Positions 50,179 through 59,320 are shown, counted from the first letter of the stretch. The stretch: DNA of 64,000 bases from an uncultured Clostridia bacterium (GCA_937920235.1 CALGUK010000033.1:1-64000), one strand, 5' to 3'. A program made the numbers and translations. The notes: a model not told the origin generated them from the sequence alone.

Positions 50179-50778
50179 ATGAGGAAAACAGAAGACTATG
50201 TTTTAAGCTTTTCGCAGGCAGAACAAACGGAAAAAGCAAAACCGAAAAAAACAGTATGGCATATCATATATGAATGGCTCGATTCTCTTGTTTTTGCCGT
50301 AATTCTCATACTCCTCGTATTTGTGTTTATATTCAGAGTAGTAGGTGTTGTGGGTGATTCAATGAACCCTACACTTCAAAGCGGCGACTGGCTGACAATA
50401 AGTTCTGTCAATAAATCCTATGAAAAAGGAGATATAGTTGTCATAACACAGCCTAACGGCAGTAATGAACCGCTTATTAAAAGAGTTATCGCTGTCGGAG
50501 GAGACACGCTTGATATTGATTTTACTCTCGGCAAGGTCAGAGTAAACGGTGATGTTATCAACGAACCATATATTTTAGAGCCTACAAACCGACGTGGCGA
50601 TTTCAACGGACCTGTTACAATTCCTGAAGGCTATGTCTTTGTTATGGGCGATAACAGAAACGATTCGCTTGACAGCCGTTTTGACAGCGTAGGACTTATA
50701 GATGAGAGATACATACTCGGCGTTGCAAATGCACGCTTGTATCCTTTCGGTGATTGGGAGATTAATAATGTTCAATAA
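50179..50778 (+). CDS. lepB: Signal peptidase I (first of two)
   Basis: A 199-residue type I signal peptidase with a cytoplasmic start (1-34), one membrane segment (about 36-56) and an outside catalytic part. The catalytic serine is in VVGDSMNPTLQSGDW (about 61), the lysine in PLIKRVIAVGGDTL (about 100), and box E in FVMGDNRNDSLDSR (about 156). GAAGGTG is upstream. It overlaps the second lepB by 11 bases; having two copies in tandem suggests specialised substrates. Confidence 0.94.
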   Translation: MRKTEDYVLSFSQAEQTEKAKPKKTVWHIIYEWLDSLVFAVILILLVFVFIFRVVGVVGDSMNPTLQSGDWLTISSVNKSYEKGDIVVITQPNGSNEPLIKRVIAVGGDTLDIDFTLGKVRVNGDVINEPYILEPTNRRGDFNGPVTIPEGYVFVMGDNRNDSLDSRFDSVGLIDERYILGVANARLYPFGDWEINNVQ

Positions 50779-51361
50779 TACACAGAATGATTCGGTGAAC
50801 GAAATAATTGTAAACGAAAATAAAAAAGAAAGCTCAGTATATGAAATTGCATCAATCGTTGTATCTTCAATTTTAGCAGTCGGGGTAATTTTTACCTTGT
50901 TCTTTAAGATATCAACCGTATCGGGAGAGTCAATGGAAAATACTCTTTTCCACGGTGATCAGTTGATTATAACTTCAATTACACCGGATATTGAATACGG
51001 GGACGTAATTGTAACCTCACAGCCTAACGGATACGGAAAAACACTTATTAAAAGAGTTATTGCCGTCGGCGGTCAGACGGTTTCATTTGACCCGGCTACA
51101 AATAAGGTTATAATTGACGGTGAAATTCTTGAAGAACCTTACATAAAAGAGGATATGGAGCTTCTTTTGACTATGACAAAAACATATAAGGTGCCTGAGG
51201 GTAAGCTTTTCGTTATGGGAGATAACCGAAATTGGTCTGCCGACAGCAGAGAGGCTTCAATAGGTATGATTGACGAACGATATGTAATTGGTAAGGTCGT
51301 TTACAGATTAGGTGATAAATCACTGTTTAACAGTGACTTCAAGGAGTTGCAAAATGGCTGA
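50768..51361 (+). CDS. lepB: Signal peptidase I (second of two)
   Basis: A 197-residue paralogue of the preceding gene: membrane segment (about 25-46), serine in VSGESMENTLFHGDQ (about 56), lysine in LIKRVIAVGGQTV (about 97) and FVMGDNRNWSADSR (about 157). The two differ in much of the sequence outside the motifs, so the duplication is not recent. GGGAG before ATG 50768; the reading frame is open from 50702 but that lies within the first gene. It overlaps rbgA by eight bases. Confidence 0.93.
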   Translation: MFNNTQNDSVNEIIVNENKKESSVYEIASIVVSSILAVGVIFTLFFKISTVSGESMENTLFHGDQLIITSITPDIEYGDVIVTSQPNGYGKTLIKRVIAVGGQTVSFDPATNKVIIDGEILEEPYIKEDMELLLTMTKTYKVPEGKLFVMGDNRNWSADSREASIGMIDERYVIGKVVYRLGDKSLFNSDFKELQNG

Positions 51362-52220
51362 TACACAGAAACAGATTGTTCAATGGTTTCCGGGCCATAT
51401 GGCAAAAACAAGGAGACTGATTAAAGAAAGTCTTTCCTCGGTTGACGGCGTAACAGAAATAATTGACGCAAGAATACCTGACAGCAGTTCTAATCCCGAG
51501 CTGGAAGAACTTATTAACGGCAAGCCGAGAATAGTTCTGCTCAATAAATGCGATCTTGCTGATAAAAGTACAACGGATCGCTGGGTTGAATATTACAGAA
51601 AAAAAGGAGTTAAGGCCATTCCCGTCGATTGCAGAAGCGGAAAAGGTCTTAACATATATATTTCATCTGTCCGTGAAGTCCTTAAGGATGTTATAAAGAA
51701 AAACGAAGACAGGAGAATGCCCGGGAAATCACTCAGGATTATGGTTGTGGGAATTCCGAATACGGGCAAATCATCGTTTATAAACAGAATGGCAGGTGCT
51801 GCTAAGGCTAAGGTTGCCGATAAGGCTGGAGTAACCAGAAATAATCAGTGGTTCAATATCGGTAACGGTATAGAGCTTCTCGATACACCCGGTGTTCTGT
51901 GGCCTAAATTCGATGATCCCAGGGTCGGCGACAAATTGGCGTTTATCGGCTCGGTTAAGGATGAAATTCTCGATATTGAAACTCTTGCTGTCAGATTTCT
52001 GGAAATAATGAAAACCGATTATCCCGACAGACTCGTCGAAAGATATAAAATTTCGGGATTTGAAGATAAAGAGGCATGGGAAGTTCTTGAAATGATAGGT
52101 AAAAAACGCGGTATGATGATTAAGGGCGGCGAGATTGATTATGAAAGAGCCTCAGTTATGCTCCTGGACGAATACCGTGCAGGCAGGCTCGGAACAATAT
52201 CTCTTGAAAAACCGGAGTAA
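51354..52220 (+). CDS. rbgA: Ribosome biogenesis GTPase RbgA/YlqF
   Basis: A circularly permuted GTPase needed for late 50S subunit assembly. The start QWFPGHMAKTRR is the family signature; G-motifs occur in permuted order: LNKCDL (G4, about 60), GIPNTGKSSFINRM (G1, about 131), and DTPGVLWP (G3, about 177). 288 residues is normal. AAGGAG before ATG 51354, which overlaps the end of lepB. The rbgA-rnhB order is conserved in Firmicutes. Confidence 0.95.
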   Translation: MADTQKQIVQWFPGHMAKTRRLIKESLSSVDGVTEIIDARIPDSSSNPELEELINGKPRIVLLNKCDLADKSTTDRWVEYYRKKGVKAIPVDCRSGKGLNIYISSVREVLKDVIKKNEDRRMPGKSLRIMVVGIPNTGKSSFINRMAGAAKAKVADKAGVTRNNQWFNIGNGIELLDTPGVLWPKFDDPRVGDKLAFIGSVKDEILDIETLAVRFLEIMKTDYPDRLVERYKISGFEDKEAWEVLEMIGKKRGMMIKGGEIDYERASVMLLDEYRAGRLGTISLEKPE

Positions 52221-52223
52221 AAT

Positions 52224-52829
52224 ATGGATTATTTTTTTGAAGAAAAAGCTTTTAAAGCAGGTTATAAAACTGTTTGCGGAATAGACGAGGCAGGCAGAGG
52301 TCCGCTTGCAGGTCCGGTTTATGCCGCTGCGGTAATTTTGCCCGTCGGCCTTGAAATCGAAGGACTTAACGATTCTAAAAAACTAAGCGAAAAGAAGCGA
52401 GAACAGCTTTTTGACATTATCTGTGAAAAAGCATCGGATTACTCAATAGGAATTGCAACGGAAAAGGAAATTGATGAAATAAATATTCTTAATGCTACCT
52501 TTCTTGCAATGCACAGAGCTGTTGAGGGATTAAAAATTAAGCCCGATTACGCCTTGATTGACGGAAATCAGTATCCGAAAATTCCCTTTGTTGCTGAAGA
52601 AACAATTATTAAAGGCGACGCAAAAAGCATGTCCGTTGCTGCCGCGTCAATTATTGCAAAGGTAAGTCGTGACAGATATATGCTCGAGCAGGCAGAAAAA
52701 TATCCGCAATATCAGTTTGAAAAGCATAAAGGATACGGTACAAAGCTTCATTATGAAATGATTGGGGAATTCGGCCCGTCTCCGTTGCACAGAATGACAT
52801 TTCTTAAAAAATTCTACGGTGAAAAGTAA
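52224..52829 (+). CDS. rnhB: Ribonuclease HII
   Basis: RNase HII cuts RNA in RNA-DNA hybrids and removes single ribonucleotides. 201 residues with the active-site segment CGIDEAGRGPLAGPVYAAAV (about 18-37; first Asp and Glu), DYALIDGNQ with the next Asp (about 111), and ASIIAKVSRDRYM (about 138). Three bases after rbgA, and its stop overlaps the yraN start by one base. Confidence 0.96.
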   Translation: MDYFFEEKAFKAGYKTVCGIDEAGRGPLAGPVYAAAVILPVGLEIEGLNDSKKLSEKKREQLFDIICEKASDYSIGIATEKEIDEINILNATFLAMHRAVEGLKIKPDYALIDGNQYPKIPFVAEETIIKGDAKSMSVAAASIIAKVSRDRYMLEQAEKYPQYQFEKHKGYGTKLHYEMIGEFGPSPLHRMTFLKKFYGEK

Positions 52830-53194
52830 TGGACAGTCATTTGTTGGGACGTTACGGCGAAATAATTGCGGCTCGGTATCTTCGTAAACACGGATACATA
52901 ATAGCTTCTGCACATTATAATTCCAGACTAGGTGAAATTGACATTATAGCAGAGGATAAAAAGTATATATGCTTTGTCGAAGTTAAAACAAGAAGTGAAA
53001 ATATGATGTATGCTCCTGCCGATGCTGTCGATACCGCCAAAAGAAACAAAATAATTGCAACATCACAGCTTTACCTTAAAAAGTATTCTTCGGAAAAACA
53101 GCCGAGGTATGATATTATCGAAGTGTATTTTAAAGGCGATGCGCCTGATAAAATCAATCATATTCGCAATGCTTTTGATTATTATGCAAAATAA
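52829..53194 (+). CDS. YraN/UPF0102 family nuclease-like protein
   Basis: A 121-residue member of UPF0102, a PD-(D/E)XK-type restriction-endonuclease-like fold. GRYGEIIAARYLRKHGY, then LGEIDIIAEDKKYICFVEVKTR (E-D...E-K, about 30-52) give the nuclease-like active-site pattern. The biological role is not established; the gene almost always sits beside rnhB. Overlaps rnhB by one base. Confidence 0.93.
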   Translation: MDSHLLGRYGEIIAARYLRKHGYIIASAHYNSRLGEIDIIAEDKKYICFVEVKTRSENMMYAPADAVDTAKRNKIIATSQLYLKKYSSEKQPRYDIIEVYFKGDAPDKINHIRNAFDYYAK

Positions 53195-53202
53195 AAATAC
53201 TG

Positions 53203-53231
53203 TTGAAAAACGGTTGTTTATATGATAAAAT
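53203..53231 (+). promoter_or_regulatory. Promoter for thrC
   Basis: TTGAAA (53203-53208), 17 bases, TAAAAT (53226-53231), 24 bases before the thrC ATG. No T-box or attenuator fits in the short leader. Confidence 0.6.
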
Positions 53232-53255
53232 ACCACACGAAAAGGATGTGTTACT

Positions 53256-54749
53256 ATGTTTTATACAAGTACAAGAGATAAATCGGTTCGCGTAACAGCG
53301 GCTGAAGCGATTGCAAAAGGAATCTCATCAGAGGGTGGACTTTTTGTTCCTACCGAAATTCCTTCAATTTCACCGGAATTTATTGAAAAGCTTGTTCCTA
53401 TGTCTTACATAGAAAGAGCAAAAGAAGTATTGAAGCTTTATCTTACTGATTTTACTGAGGAAGAGCTTTCAATGTGCGTTGAGGGTGCTTATAAGGCAGG
53501 GAAATTCAGTTCGGAAAAGGTTGCTCCTTTGTATAAATTGTCGGAAACAGCTAATGTTTTGGAACTTTGGAGAGGACCTACCTGCGCATTTAAGGATATG
53601 GCACTTCAGCTTCTTCCGTATCTCCTTACCGTATCTGCAGGCAAAACAGTTAAGGATACCGAAATCGTTATTCTCGTTGCCACATCGGGCGATACGGGTA
53701 AAGCCGCTCTCGAGGGCTTTAAGGATGTTCCCAATACAAAGATACTCGTTTTCTATCCTGTTGACGGCGTAAGTCCTATGCAGAAACTCCAGATGACAAC
53801 TCAAGAGGGTTCAAATGTAAGCGTCTGTGCTATAGAGGGTAATTTTGACGATGCTCAGTCAGGCGTTAAAAAGATTTTTACGGATAAGGATATTGAAAAG
53901 AAATTCAAGGAGAACGGTCTTGCTTTCTCATCCGCAAACTCAATTAACTGGGGCCGTCTTGTTCCGCAGATCGTTTATTATGTATCGGCATATTGCGATA
54001 TGATAGGTAACGGCGAACTCAAAAACGGCGAAGAAATGAATGTCGTTGTTCCCACAGGTAATTTCGGAAATATCCTTGCGGCATATTATGCAAAGAGAAT
54101 GGGTGTTCCCGTAAAAACACTTATCTGTGCTTCAAATGCGAATAATGTTCTTACCGATTTCCTCACAAGCGGTACCTATGATAAAAACAGAGCGTTTTAT
54201 TGCACAACCTCTCCGTCTATGGATATACTTATTTCAAGTAACCTTGAAAGACTTCTCTTCCACTTGTGCGGAGAGAATGATGAGCAGGTTGCAGAGTGGA
54301 TGTCTTCGCTCAATTCTGAAGGAAAATATACCGTATCTGCAGATGTTGCAAATAAGGTTAAAGAGCTTTTTGCCGCAGGTTGCTGTGACGATGCTGAGAC
54401 AAAGGCCACAATCGGTAAGGTGTTTGATGAAAAGAAATATCTCTGCGATACTCATACAGCAGTTGCCGTTAAGGTTTATGACGATTATGTTGAGAGAACA
54501 GGCGATAAAACACCTGCTGTTATTGCTTCAACTGCTAACCCGTATAAATTCTCTGCAAGCGTTCTTTCAGCGATAACAGAAAATGTCGATGCGGATAATG
54601 AATTCGATATGGTTGATGAGCTTTTTGCAAAATCAGACGAACCTGTTCCGCAACAGCTTGCAACACTTAAGGGAAAAGCACCGCGCTTTACTCGCGTAGC
54701 CAAAAAAGAAGAGATGAAACAGGTTGTTTTCGATATGTTAGGTATCTGA
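53256..54749 (+). CDS. thrC: Threonine synthase
   Basis: ThrC makes threonine from O-phosphohomoserine with PLP. The 497-residue protein belongs to the long form: N-terminal YTSTRDKSVRVTAAEAIAKG with SSEGGLFVP, the PLP lysine in GPTCAFKDMALQLL (about 107-120), SGDTGKAALEGF (about 148), and NFGNILAAYYAK (about 267). AAAGGATG is upstream. It forms a single-gene unit with its own promoter and terminator. Confidence 0.96.
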   Translation: MFYTSTRDKSVRVTAAEAIAKGISSEGGLFVPTEIPSISPEFIEKLVPMSYIERAKEVLKLYLTDFTEEELSMCVEGAYKAGKFSSEKVAPLYKLSETANVLELWRGPTCAFKDMALQLLPYLLTVSAGKTVKDTEIVILVATSGDTGKAALEGFKDVPNTKILVFYPVDGVSPMQKLQMTTQEGSNVSVCAIEGNFDDAQSGVKKIFTDKDIEKKFKENGLAFSSANSINWGRLVPQIVYYVSAYCDMIGNGELKNGEEMNVVVPTGNFGNILAAYYAKRMGVPVKTLICASNANNVLTDFLTSGTYDKNRAFYCTTSPSMDILISSNLERLLFHLCGENDEQVAEWMSSLNSEGKYTVSADVANKVKELFAAGCCDDAETKATIGKVFDEKKYLCDTHTAVAVKVYDDYVERTGDKTPAVIASTANPYKFSASVLSAITENVDADNEFDMVDELFAKSDEPVPQQLATLKGKAPRFTRVAKKEEMKQVVFDMLGI

Positions 54750-54762
54750 TTACATGAAATTT

Positions 54763-54800
54763 GCGGAAACCTGCAGAAAAAACGGGTTTCCGCTTTATTG
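54763..54800 (+). terminator. Intrinsic terminator after thrC
   Basis: GCGGAAACC (54763-54771) pairs with GGTTTCCGC (54785-54793), followed by TTTATTGTTTATT. The convergent DUF1540 gene may use it too. Confidence 0.8.
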
Positions 54801-54815
54801 TTTATTGCGCCGATT

Positions 54816-54980
54816 TTACTTGTTAGTTTCGGTTTTCATTTTGAATGTTGCACATCTTGTATCATCACAACAGCAGGCATTATGTGTGCCTACCTTGATT
54901 TCCTGTGCCGTGCAGTTCATATGACCGTCATTGTATGTGCAATGACAAGCGTCGCAGGTAATATTATTATTTTTATTCAT
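54816..54980 (-). CDS. DUF1540 mini-protein (54 aa, Cys-rich)
   Basis: A 54-residue frame with AAAGGAGG before its ATG. The pattern is one copy of the DUF1540 domain: ITCDACHCTYNDGHMNCTAQEIKVG then CCCDDTRCATF, in short CxxCxCxYN...C.A..I.VG.......T.C.TF. It is thought to bind metal; function unknown. Seven or more cysteines in 54 residues. The plus-strand frame over the same bases (54798-55013) lacks a ribosome site and is rejected. It is divergent from the phosphoesterase at 55050. Confidence 0.85.
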   Translation of the reverse strand: MNKNNNITCDACHCTYNDGHMNCTAQEIKVGTHNACCCDDTRCATFKMKTETNK

Positions 54981-55049
54981 TTCGATTATCCTCCTTTCAA
55001 AATTATTTTTTGAGGTTTCCGATTATTTATTCACAGGAGAATTTGTCAT

Positions 55050-55739
55050 ATGTCAGTTTACGCAATAGGTGATATACATCTTTCATTTTCTGTCGATAAG
55101 CCTATGAACATTTTCAAGGGCTGGGATGATTATGTCGGCAGAACAGAAAAAAATTGGCAGCATCTTGTCGCCCCTGAGGATACGGTTATAATCAATGGCG
55201 ACATCTCCTGGGCAATGAGTCTTGATGAGGTAAAGGCGGACTTTGATTTTATAAACAGGCTTAACGGAACAAAAATTATTTCAAAAGGCAATCACGACTA
55301 TTGGTGGAACACTGTTACTAAAATGGAAAATTTCTGTGTTGAAAATAATTTTGACACCATAAAATTCCTCCATAATAACGCATACAGAATAGGTGATATA
55401 TCCGTTGCGGGAACACGCGGATGGTTCTTCGATGCAGAAAAAGAAAATGTTGATAAGGTTATGGCGCGTGAATGTGCAAGGCTTCAGCGCTCAATAGACG
55501 AGGCGAAAAAGCTCGGCGGAGAAACTGTCGTTTTTCTGCATTATCCGCCTGTGAGCAAGATGCGTGAATGTGAGCCGATACTTAATGTTTTAAATACAAA
55601 TAGTATCTCCAGATGTTATTATGGGCATCTTCACGGTGGTGCAATCAACAGTGCATTTAACGGAATAAAATCCGGAACGGAATTCAGGCTTGTTTCGGCA
55701 GACTATCTTAACTTTTGTCCGCTGTTTATCAATCCGTGA
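55050..55739 (+). CDS. Cytoplasmic calcineurin-like metallophosphoesterase
   Basis: A 229-residue phosphoesterase without signal peptide. Metal motifs: YAIGDIHLSF (about 4-13), IINGDISWAM (about 49-58), SKGNHDYWWN (about 79), FLHYPPVS (about 167) and YYGHLHGG (about 193). Substrate unknown; it is similar to the COG1768-type predicted phosphohydrolases common in Clostridia. ACAGGAG before the ATG. Confidence 0.9.
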   Translation: MSVYAIGDIHLSFSVDKPMNIFKGWDDYVGRTEKNWQHLVAPEDTVIINGDISWAMSLDEVKADFDFINRLNGTKIISKGNHDYWWNTVTKMENFCVENNFDTIKFLHNNAYRIGDISVAGTRGWFFDAEKENVDKVMARECARLQRSIDEAKKLGGETVVFLHYPPVSKMRECEPILNVLNTNSISRCYYGHLHGGAINSAFNGIKSGTEFRLVSADYLNFCPLFINP

Positions 55740-55800
55740 CGCATTTTATTGATTTTAGTATTATTTTTCGATAATTTAAAATAAAAAATTTAGGAAAATA

Positions 55801-55829
55801 TTGTAATTATGTTTTTTATGTGATATAAT
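55801..55829 (+). promoter_or_regulatory. Promoter for tig
   Basis: TTGTAA (55801-55806), 17 bases, TATAAT (55824-55829). No CIRCE or CtsR heptad repeat is visible between it and the tig start. Confidence 0.7.
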
Positions 55830-55888
55830 ATCGTGAATATTGCGGCAAAACAAATGCAGTAAACAATGATATTCAGGAGGAATATTTA

Positions 55889-57319
55889 ATGTTAAAGTCA
55901 ACAAACAATGTAGAAAAGAATGTCTTTGAGCTTGAAATCGGCATCGACGGTGAAAAGTTTGAGGCTGCTGTTCAGAAAGCATATCTCAAGCAGAGAAAAG
56001 ATATCGTAATCAAAGGCTTCAGAAAGGGTAAAGCACCAAGAGCTTTTATCGAAAAGTTATATGGTGAGGGTGTTTTCTATGAGGATGCACTTGAACTTGT
56101 TTATCCTGAAGCTGTAAGCGAAGCAATTATTGAGTCAAAGCTTGACGTTGTCGGTTCACCCTATGATCTTGAGGTTCCGGAAATCGGAAAAGACGGTGTC
56201 CTTTTAAAACTCAAGGTTGCAGTTAAGCCTGAAGTTAAACTCGGTGAGTATAAGGGTCTTAAGGCTACAAAGCCTGCTTGCAAAGTAACTGCTGATGAAG
56301 TTAAGGCTGAACTTGCTAAAATGCAGGAGCAGAATTCAAGAATGATAAGTGTTGATGACAGAGCAGTTAAGAAGAATGATACGGCAGTTATCGACTTTGA
56401 AGGCTTTGTTGACGGTGTTGCTTTTGAAGGTGGCAAGGCTGAAAAATATGATCTCGTTATCGGTAGCGGTTCATTTATCCCCGGCTTTGAAGACCAGATT
56501 ATCGGTCATAAAATAGGTGAGGAATTTGATGTAAATGTTACATTCCCGGCCGAATACCAGGAAAATCTCGCATCAAAGGATGCTGTTTTCAAGATTAAGC
56601 TTCACGAAATCAAGGTTAAGGAGCTTCCTGCTCTTGACGATGAATTTGCTAAGGATGTAAGCGAGTTCGATACTCTTGATGAACTCAAGAAGAGTGTAAA
56701 GGCTCAGCTTGAGGATGCAAAGAAGGCAGATGCTGACAATAAGGTTGTCAACGACCTTCTTGAAGAGGTTGTCAAAGGAATCGAAGTTGACATTCCTTCA
56801 GTAATGATTGAGGAAGAAATTGATAATATCGTAAACAACTTCAATTACAGACTTCAGTCACAGGGCCTTGATCTTAATACATACCTTTCATATACAGGTA
56901 TGGAAATGGCTGCATTCAGAGACGGTTATAAGGAAAACGCTGAAGCACAGGTTAAGCTCAACCTTGCAATCGAGGCAATCGTTAAGGCAGAAGGTATTGA
57001 GGCAACTGAAGAAGAAATCAATACAGAATATGATAACCTTGCTAAGTCATATAATATGGATGTTGAGTCAATCAAGAAGGCAATTCCTTCAGAAACTCTC
57101 GCAGGCGATATCAAGTCAAAGAAGGCTATTGACCTCGTTAAAGACAGCGCAAATGTAACTGAAGAAAAAGCAACAAAGAAGGCTGCCGAAAAGAAGGATG
57201 CTGACGAAAAAGCTTCTGCAAAGAAATCAGCAACCAAGAAAAAGGTTGACGATGCCGAAAAACCGTCAAAAAAGCCTGCAGCAAAGAAAACAGCCAAAAA
57301 GGCTGAAGATGCTGAATAA
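55889..57319 (+). CDS. tig: Trigger factor with Lys/Ala-rich tail
   Basis: Trigger factor is the ribosome-bound chaperone and prolyl isomerase. The N-terminal domain carries the ribosome-docking signature GFRKGKAPRAF (about 45-55); the FKBP domain (about 150-240) has VIDFEGFVDGVAFEGG and GSGSFIPGFEDQIIG; the helical chaperone arms follow to about 425. After that is a tail of about 50 residues made of Lys, Ala, Glu, Asp and Ser (AEKKDADEKASAKK...KKTAKKAEDAE), which is not part of the classical protein. AGGAGG upstream. Followed by clpP and clpX. Confidence 0.96.
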   Translation: MLKSTNNVEKNVFELEIGIDGEKFEAAVQKAYLKQRKDIVIKGFRKGKAPRAFIEKLYGEGVFYEDALELVYPEAVSEAIIESKLDVVGSPYDLEVPEIGKDGVLLKLKVAVKPEVKLGEYKGLKATKPACKVTADEVKAELAKMQEQNSRMISVDDRAVKKNDTAVIDFEGFVDGVAFEGGKAEKYDLVIGSGSFIPGFEDQIIGHKIGEEFDVNVTFPAEYQENLASKDAVFKIKLHEIKVKELPALDDEFAKDVSEFDTLDELKKSVKAQLEDAKKADADNKVVNDLLEEVVKGIEVDIPSVMIEEEIDNIVNNFNYRLQSQGLDLNTYLSYTGMEMAAFRDGYKENAEAQVKLNLAIEAIVKAEGIEATEEEINTEYDNLAKSYNMDVESIKKAIPSETLAGDIKSKKAIDLVKDSANVTEEKATKKAAEKKDADEKASAKKSATKKKVDDAEKPSKKPAAKKTAKKAEDAE

Positions 57320-57341
57320 TAAAATAAATGTTTAAGTGTTG

Positions 57342-57376
57342 AAGAATTGTCCAATAATCTGTAGGACAATTCTTTA
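57342..57376 (+). terminator. Terminator/attenuator between tig and clpP
   Basis: AAGAATTGTCC (57342-57352) pairs with GGACAATTCTT (57364-57374), followed by TAATAC. The short T-tract suggests partial readthrough from tig into clpP, for which no clear own promoter was found. Confidence 0.65.
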
Positions 57377-57413
57377 ATACTTTTCAATAATATAAAAACG
57401 GAGGTTATATATT

Positions 57414-57995
57414 ATGGCACTTGTACCATATGTTGTTGAACAGACAAACAGAGGGGAAAGACAGTACGATATTTTTTCAAGACTTTTAAATGACAGAATT
57501 ATCGTTTTGTCTGATGAGGTAAACGATGCAACTGCATCATTGGTTGTTGCACAGTTGCTTTATCTTGAGGGACAGGATAGCGAAAAAGATATTAGCCTTT
57601 ATATTAACAGCCCGGGCGGATCGGTTTCCGCAGGACTTGCAATTTATGATACAATGCAGTACATTAAATGTGATGTATCTACAATTTGTATGGGTATGGC
57701 GGCAAGTATGGGCGCATTTCTTCTTTCTTCCGGTGCAAAGGGCAAGAGATTTGCCCTTCCCAACAGCGAAATTATGATTCATCAGCCCTTGGGCGGAGCT
57801 CAGGGTCAGGCTACTGATATCAAAATTGCCGCTGAGCATATTCTCAGAACACGCGAAAAGCTCAATAAAATTCTTGCTGAAAATACAGGAAAACCCATTG
57901 AACAGATTGCAGTTGACACAGAACGTGATAATTGGCTTTCCGCACAGGAAGCAATGGATTACGGTCTTGTTGATAAGGTTTTCTATAAAAGATAA
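57414..57995 (+). CDS. clpP: ATP-dependent Clp protease proteolytic subunit
   Basis: ClpP forms the tetradecameric protease chamber that works with ClpX encoded next. 193 residues. The catalytic serine is in GMAASMGAFLLSSG (about 97), the histidine in IMIHQPLGGAQGQATDI (about 122), and the aspartate in VDTERDNWLSA (about 171). ACGGAGG before the ATG. Twelve bases from clpX. Confidence 0.98.
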   Translation: MALVPYVVEQTNRGERQYDIFSRLLNDRIIVLSDEVNDATASLVVAQLLYLEGQDSEKDISLYINSPGGSVSAGLAIYDTMQYIKCDVSTICMGMAASMGAFLLSSGAKGKRFALPNSEIMIHQPLGGAQGQATDIKIAAEHILRTREKLNKILAENTGKPIEQIAVDTERDNWLSAQEAMDYGLVDKVFYKR

Positions 57996-58006
57996 GGAGC
58001 TGACTT

Positions 58007-59320
58007 ATGGCCAGAGAAAATGATAAAGAAAGAACCGTAAGATGCTCTTTTTGCGGAAAGACTCAGGAACAGGTAGATAAGCTTATTGCGGGTCCCGGGG
58101 TTTATATCTGTGATGAATGTATTGAGTTGTGTATGGGAATTATCGATGAAAACGGTAATACGAATAGCAACCGTCCCGCCAAAAGAGTCAAGCTTGAAGA
58201 AAAAGTCCTTCCTAAACCGCAGGAGATTAAAGCGGCTCTCGACGAATATGTTGTAGGTCAGGATGAAGCTAAAAAAGCATTAAGTGTAGCGGTTTACAAT
58301 CACTATAAAAGAATTTATAACGGTTCTGATAACGGTGTTGAAATCCAGAAGAGCAATGTGGTTCTTTTGGGCCCTACAGGTGTTGGTAAAACCGTTCTTG
58401 CTCAGACTCTTGCCAGAATTATTGATGTCCCTTTTGCCATTGCAGATGCAACTACTCTTACTGAAGCAGGTTATGTGGGCGAAGATGTTGAGAACATTCT
58501 GCTTCGTCTTATTCAGGCGGCTGATTTCGATATTGAAAAGGCTCAATGCGGTATAATTTATGTGGACGAGATTGATAAGATTGCAAGAAAAAGTGAAAAT
58601 CCTTCCATAACAAGAGATGTAAGCGGTGAGGGCGTTCAGCAGGCACTTCTTAAGATTCTTGAAGGAACTGTATCAAATGTTCCACCACAGGGCGGAAGAA
58701 AACATCCTCAGCAGGAATTTATCCAGATTGATACTTCAAACATTCTTTTTATCTGCGGCGGTGCATTTGACGGAATTGAAAAAATCGTGGAAAAAAGAGC
58801 AGGTAATTCCGGTCTCGGTTTCGGTGCCGAAATCAAGAATAAAAAGGAATTCCAGGATGAAGATGTTTATTCCAAGGTTATTGCTCAGGATCTGGTAAAG
58901 TTTGGTCTTATTCCGGAACTTGTCGGCAGAGTTCCTGTTATAACCGCTCTTAAACAGCTTTCAAAAGATGACCTGATAAGAATTCTTTCAGAGCCTAAAA
59001 ATGCTCTTTTAAAGCAGTTTAAATCTCTTTTCAGTATGGATGGTGTTGAGCTTGAATTCACATCCGAGGCTCTTACTGCGATCGCTGAGAAAACTCTTGA
59101 GAAGAAAACAGGTGCAAGAGGACTCCGCGGAATTATGGAAAATGTACTGATGAATCTTATGTATGAGGTTCCTTCTGACCACACAATTTCGAAGGTGATA
59201 ATCACTGCAGAGTGTGTCACCGGGAACGGTATGCCGGAAATTATTCGTGATGAAACGAGAAAACCGTCAGTGCTTACTTCAAAAAAGATAAATAAATTTA
59301 ATTCAGGCAAAGCTATATAA
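58007..59320 (+). CDS. clpX: ATP-dependent Clp protease ATPase ClpX
   Basis: ClpX unfolds substrates and feeds them to ClpP. The N-terminal zinc domain has RCSFCGKTQEQV and YICDECIELC (about 12-45); the AAA+ core has GPTGVGKTVLAQTLA (about 125), the Walker B YVDEIDKIA (about 185), sensor and pore segments GYVGEDVE, and LIPELVGRVPVI, with the ClpP-contact loop LGF (GNSGLGFGAEI, about 270). 437 residues, slightly longer than average. AAGGAG upstream. Confidence 0.98.
   Translation: MARENDKERTVRCSFCGKTQEQVDKLIAGPGVYICDECIELCMGIIDENGNTNSNRPAKRVKLEEKVLPKPQEIKAALDEYVVGQDEAKKALSVAVYNHYKRIYNGSDNGVEIQKSNVVLLGPTGVGKTVLAQTLARIIDVPFAIADATTLTEAGYVGEDVENILLRLIQAADFDIEKAQCGIIYVDEIDKIARKSENPSITRDVSGEGVQQALLKILEGTVSNVPPQGGRKHPQQEFIQIDTSNILFICGGAFDGIEKIVEKRAGNSGLGFGAEIKNKKEFQDEDVYSKVIAQDLVKFGLIPELVGRVPVITALKQLSKDDLIRILSEPKNALLKQFKSLFSMDGVELEFTSEALTAIAEKTLEKKTGARGLRGIMENVLMNLMYEVPSDHTISKVIITAECVTGNGMPEIIRDETRKPSVLTSKKINKFNSGKAI

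Noticed and set aside
54798..55013. Plus-strand frame opposite the DUF1540 gene
   Set aside because: Lacks a ribosome site and overlaps the thrC terminator; the minus frame has a strong site and a recognisable domain.
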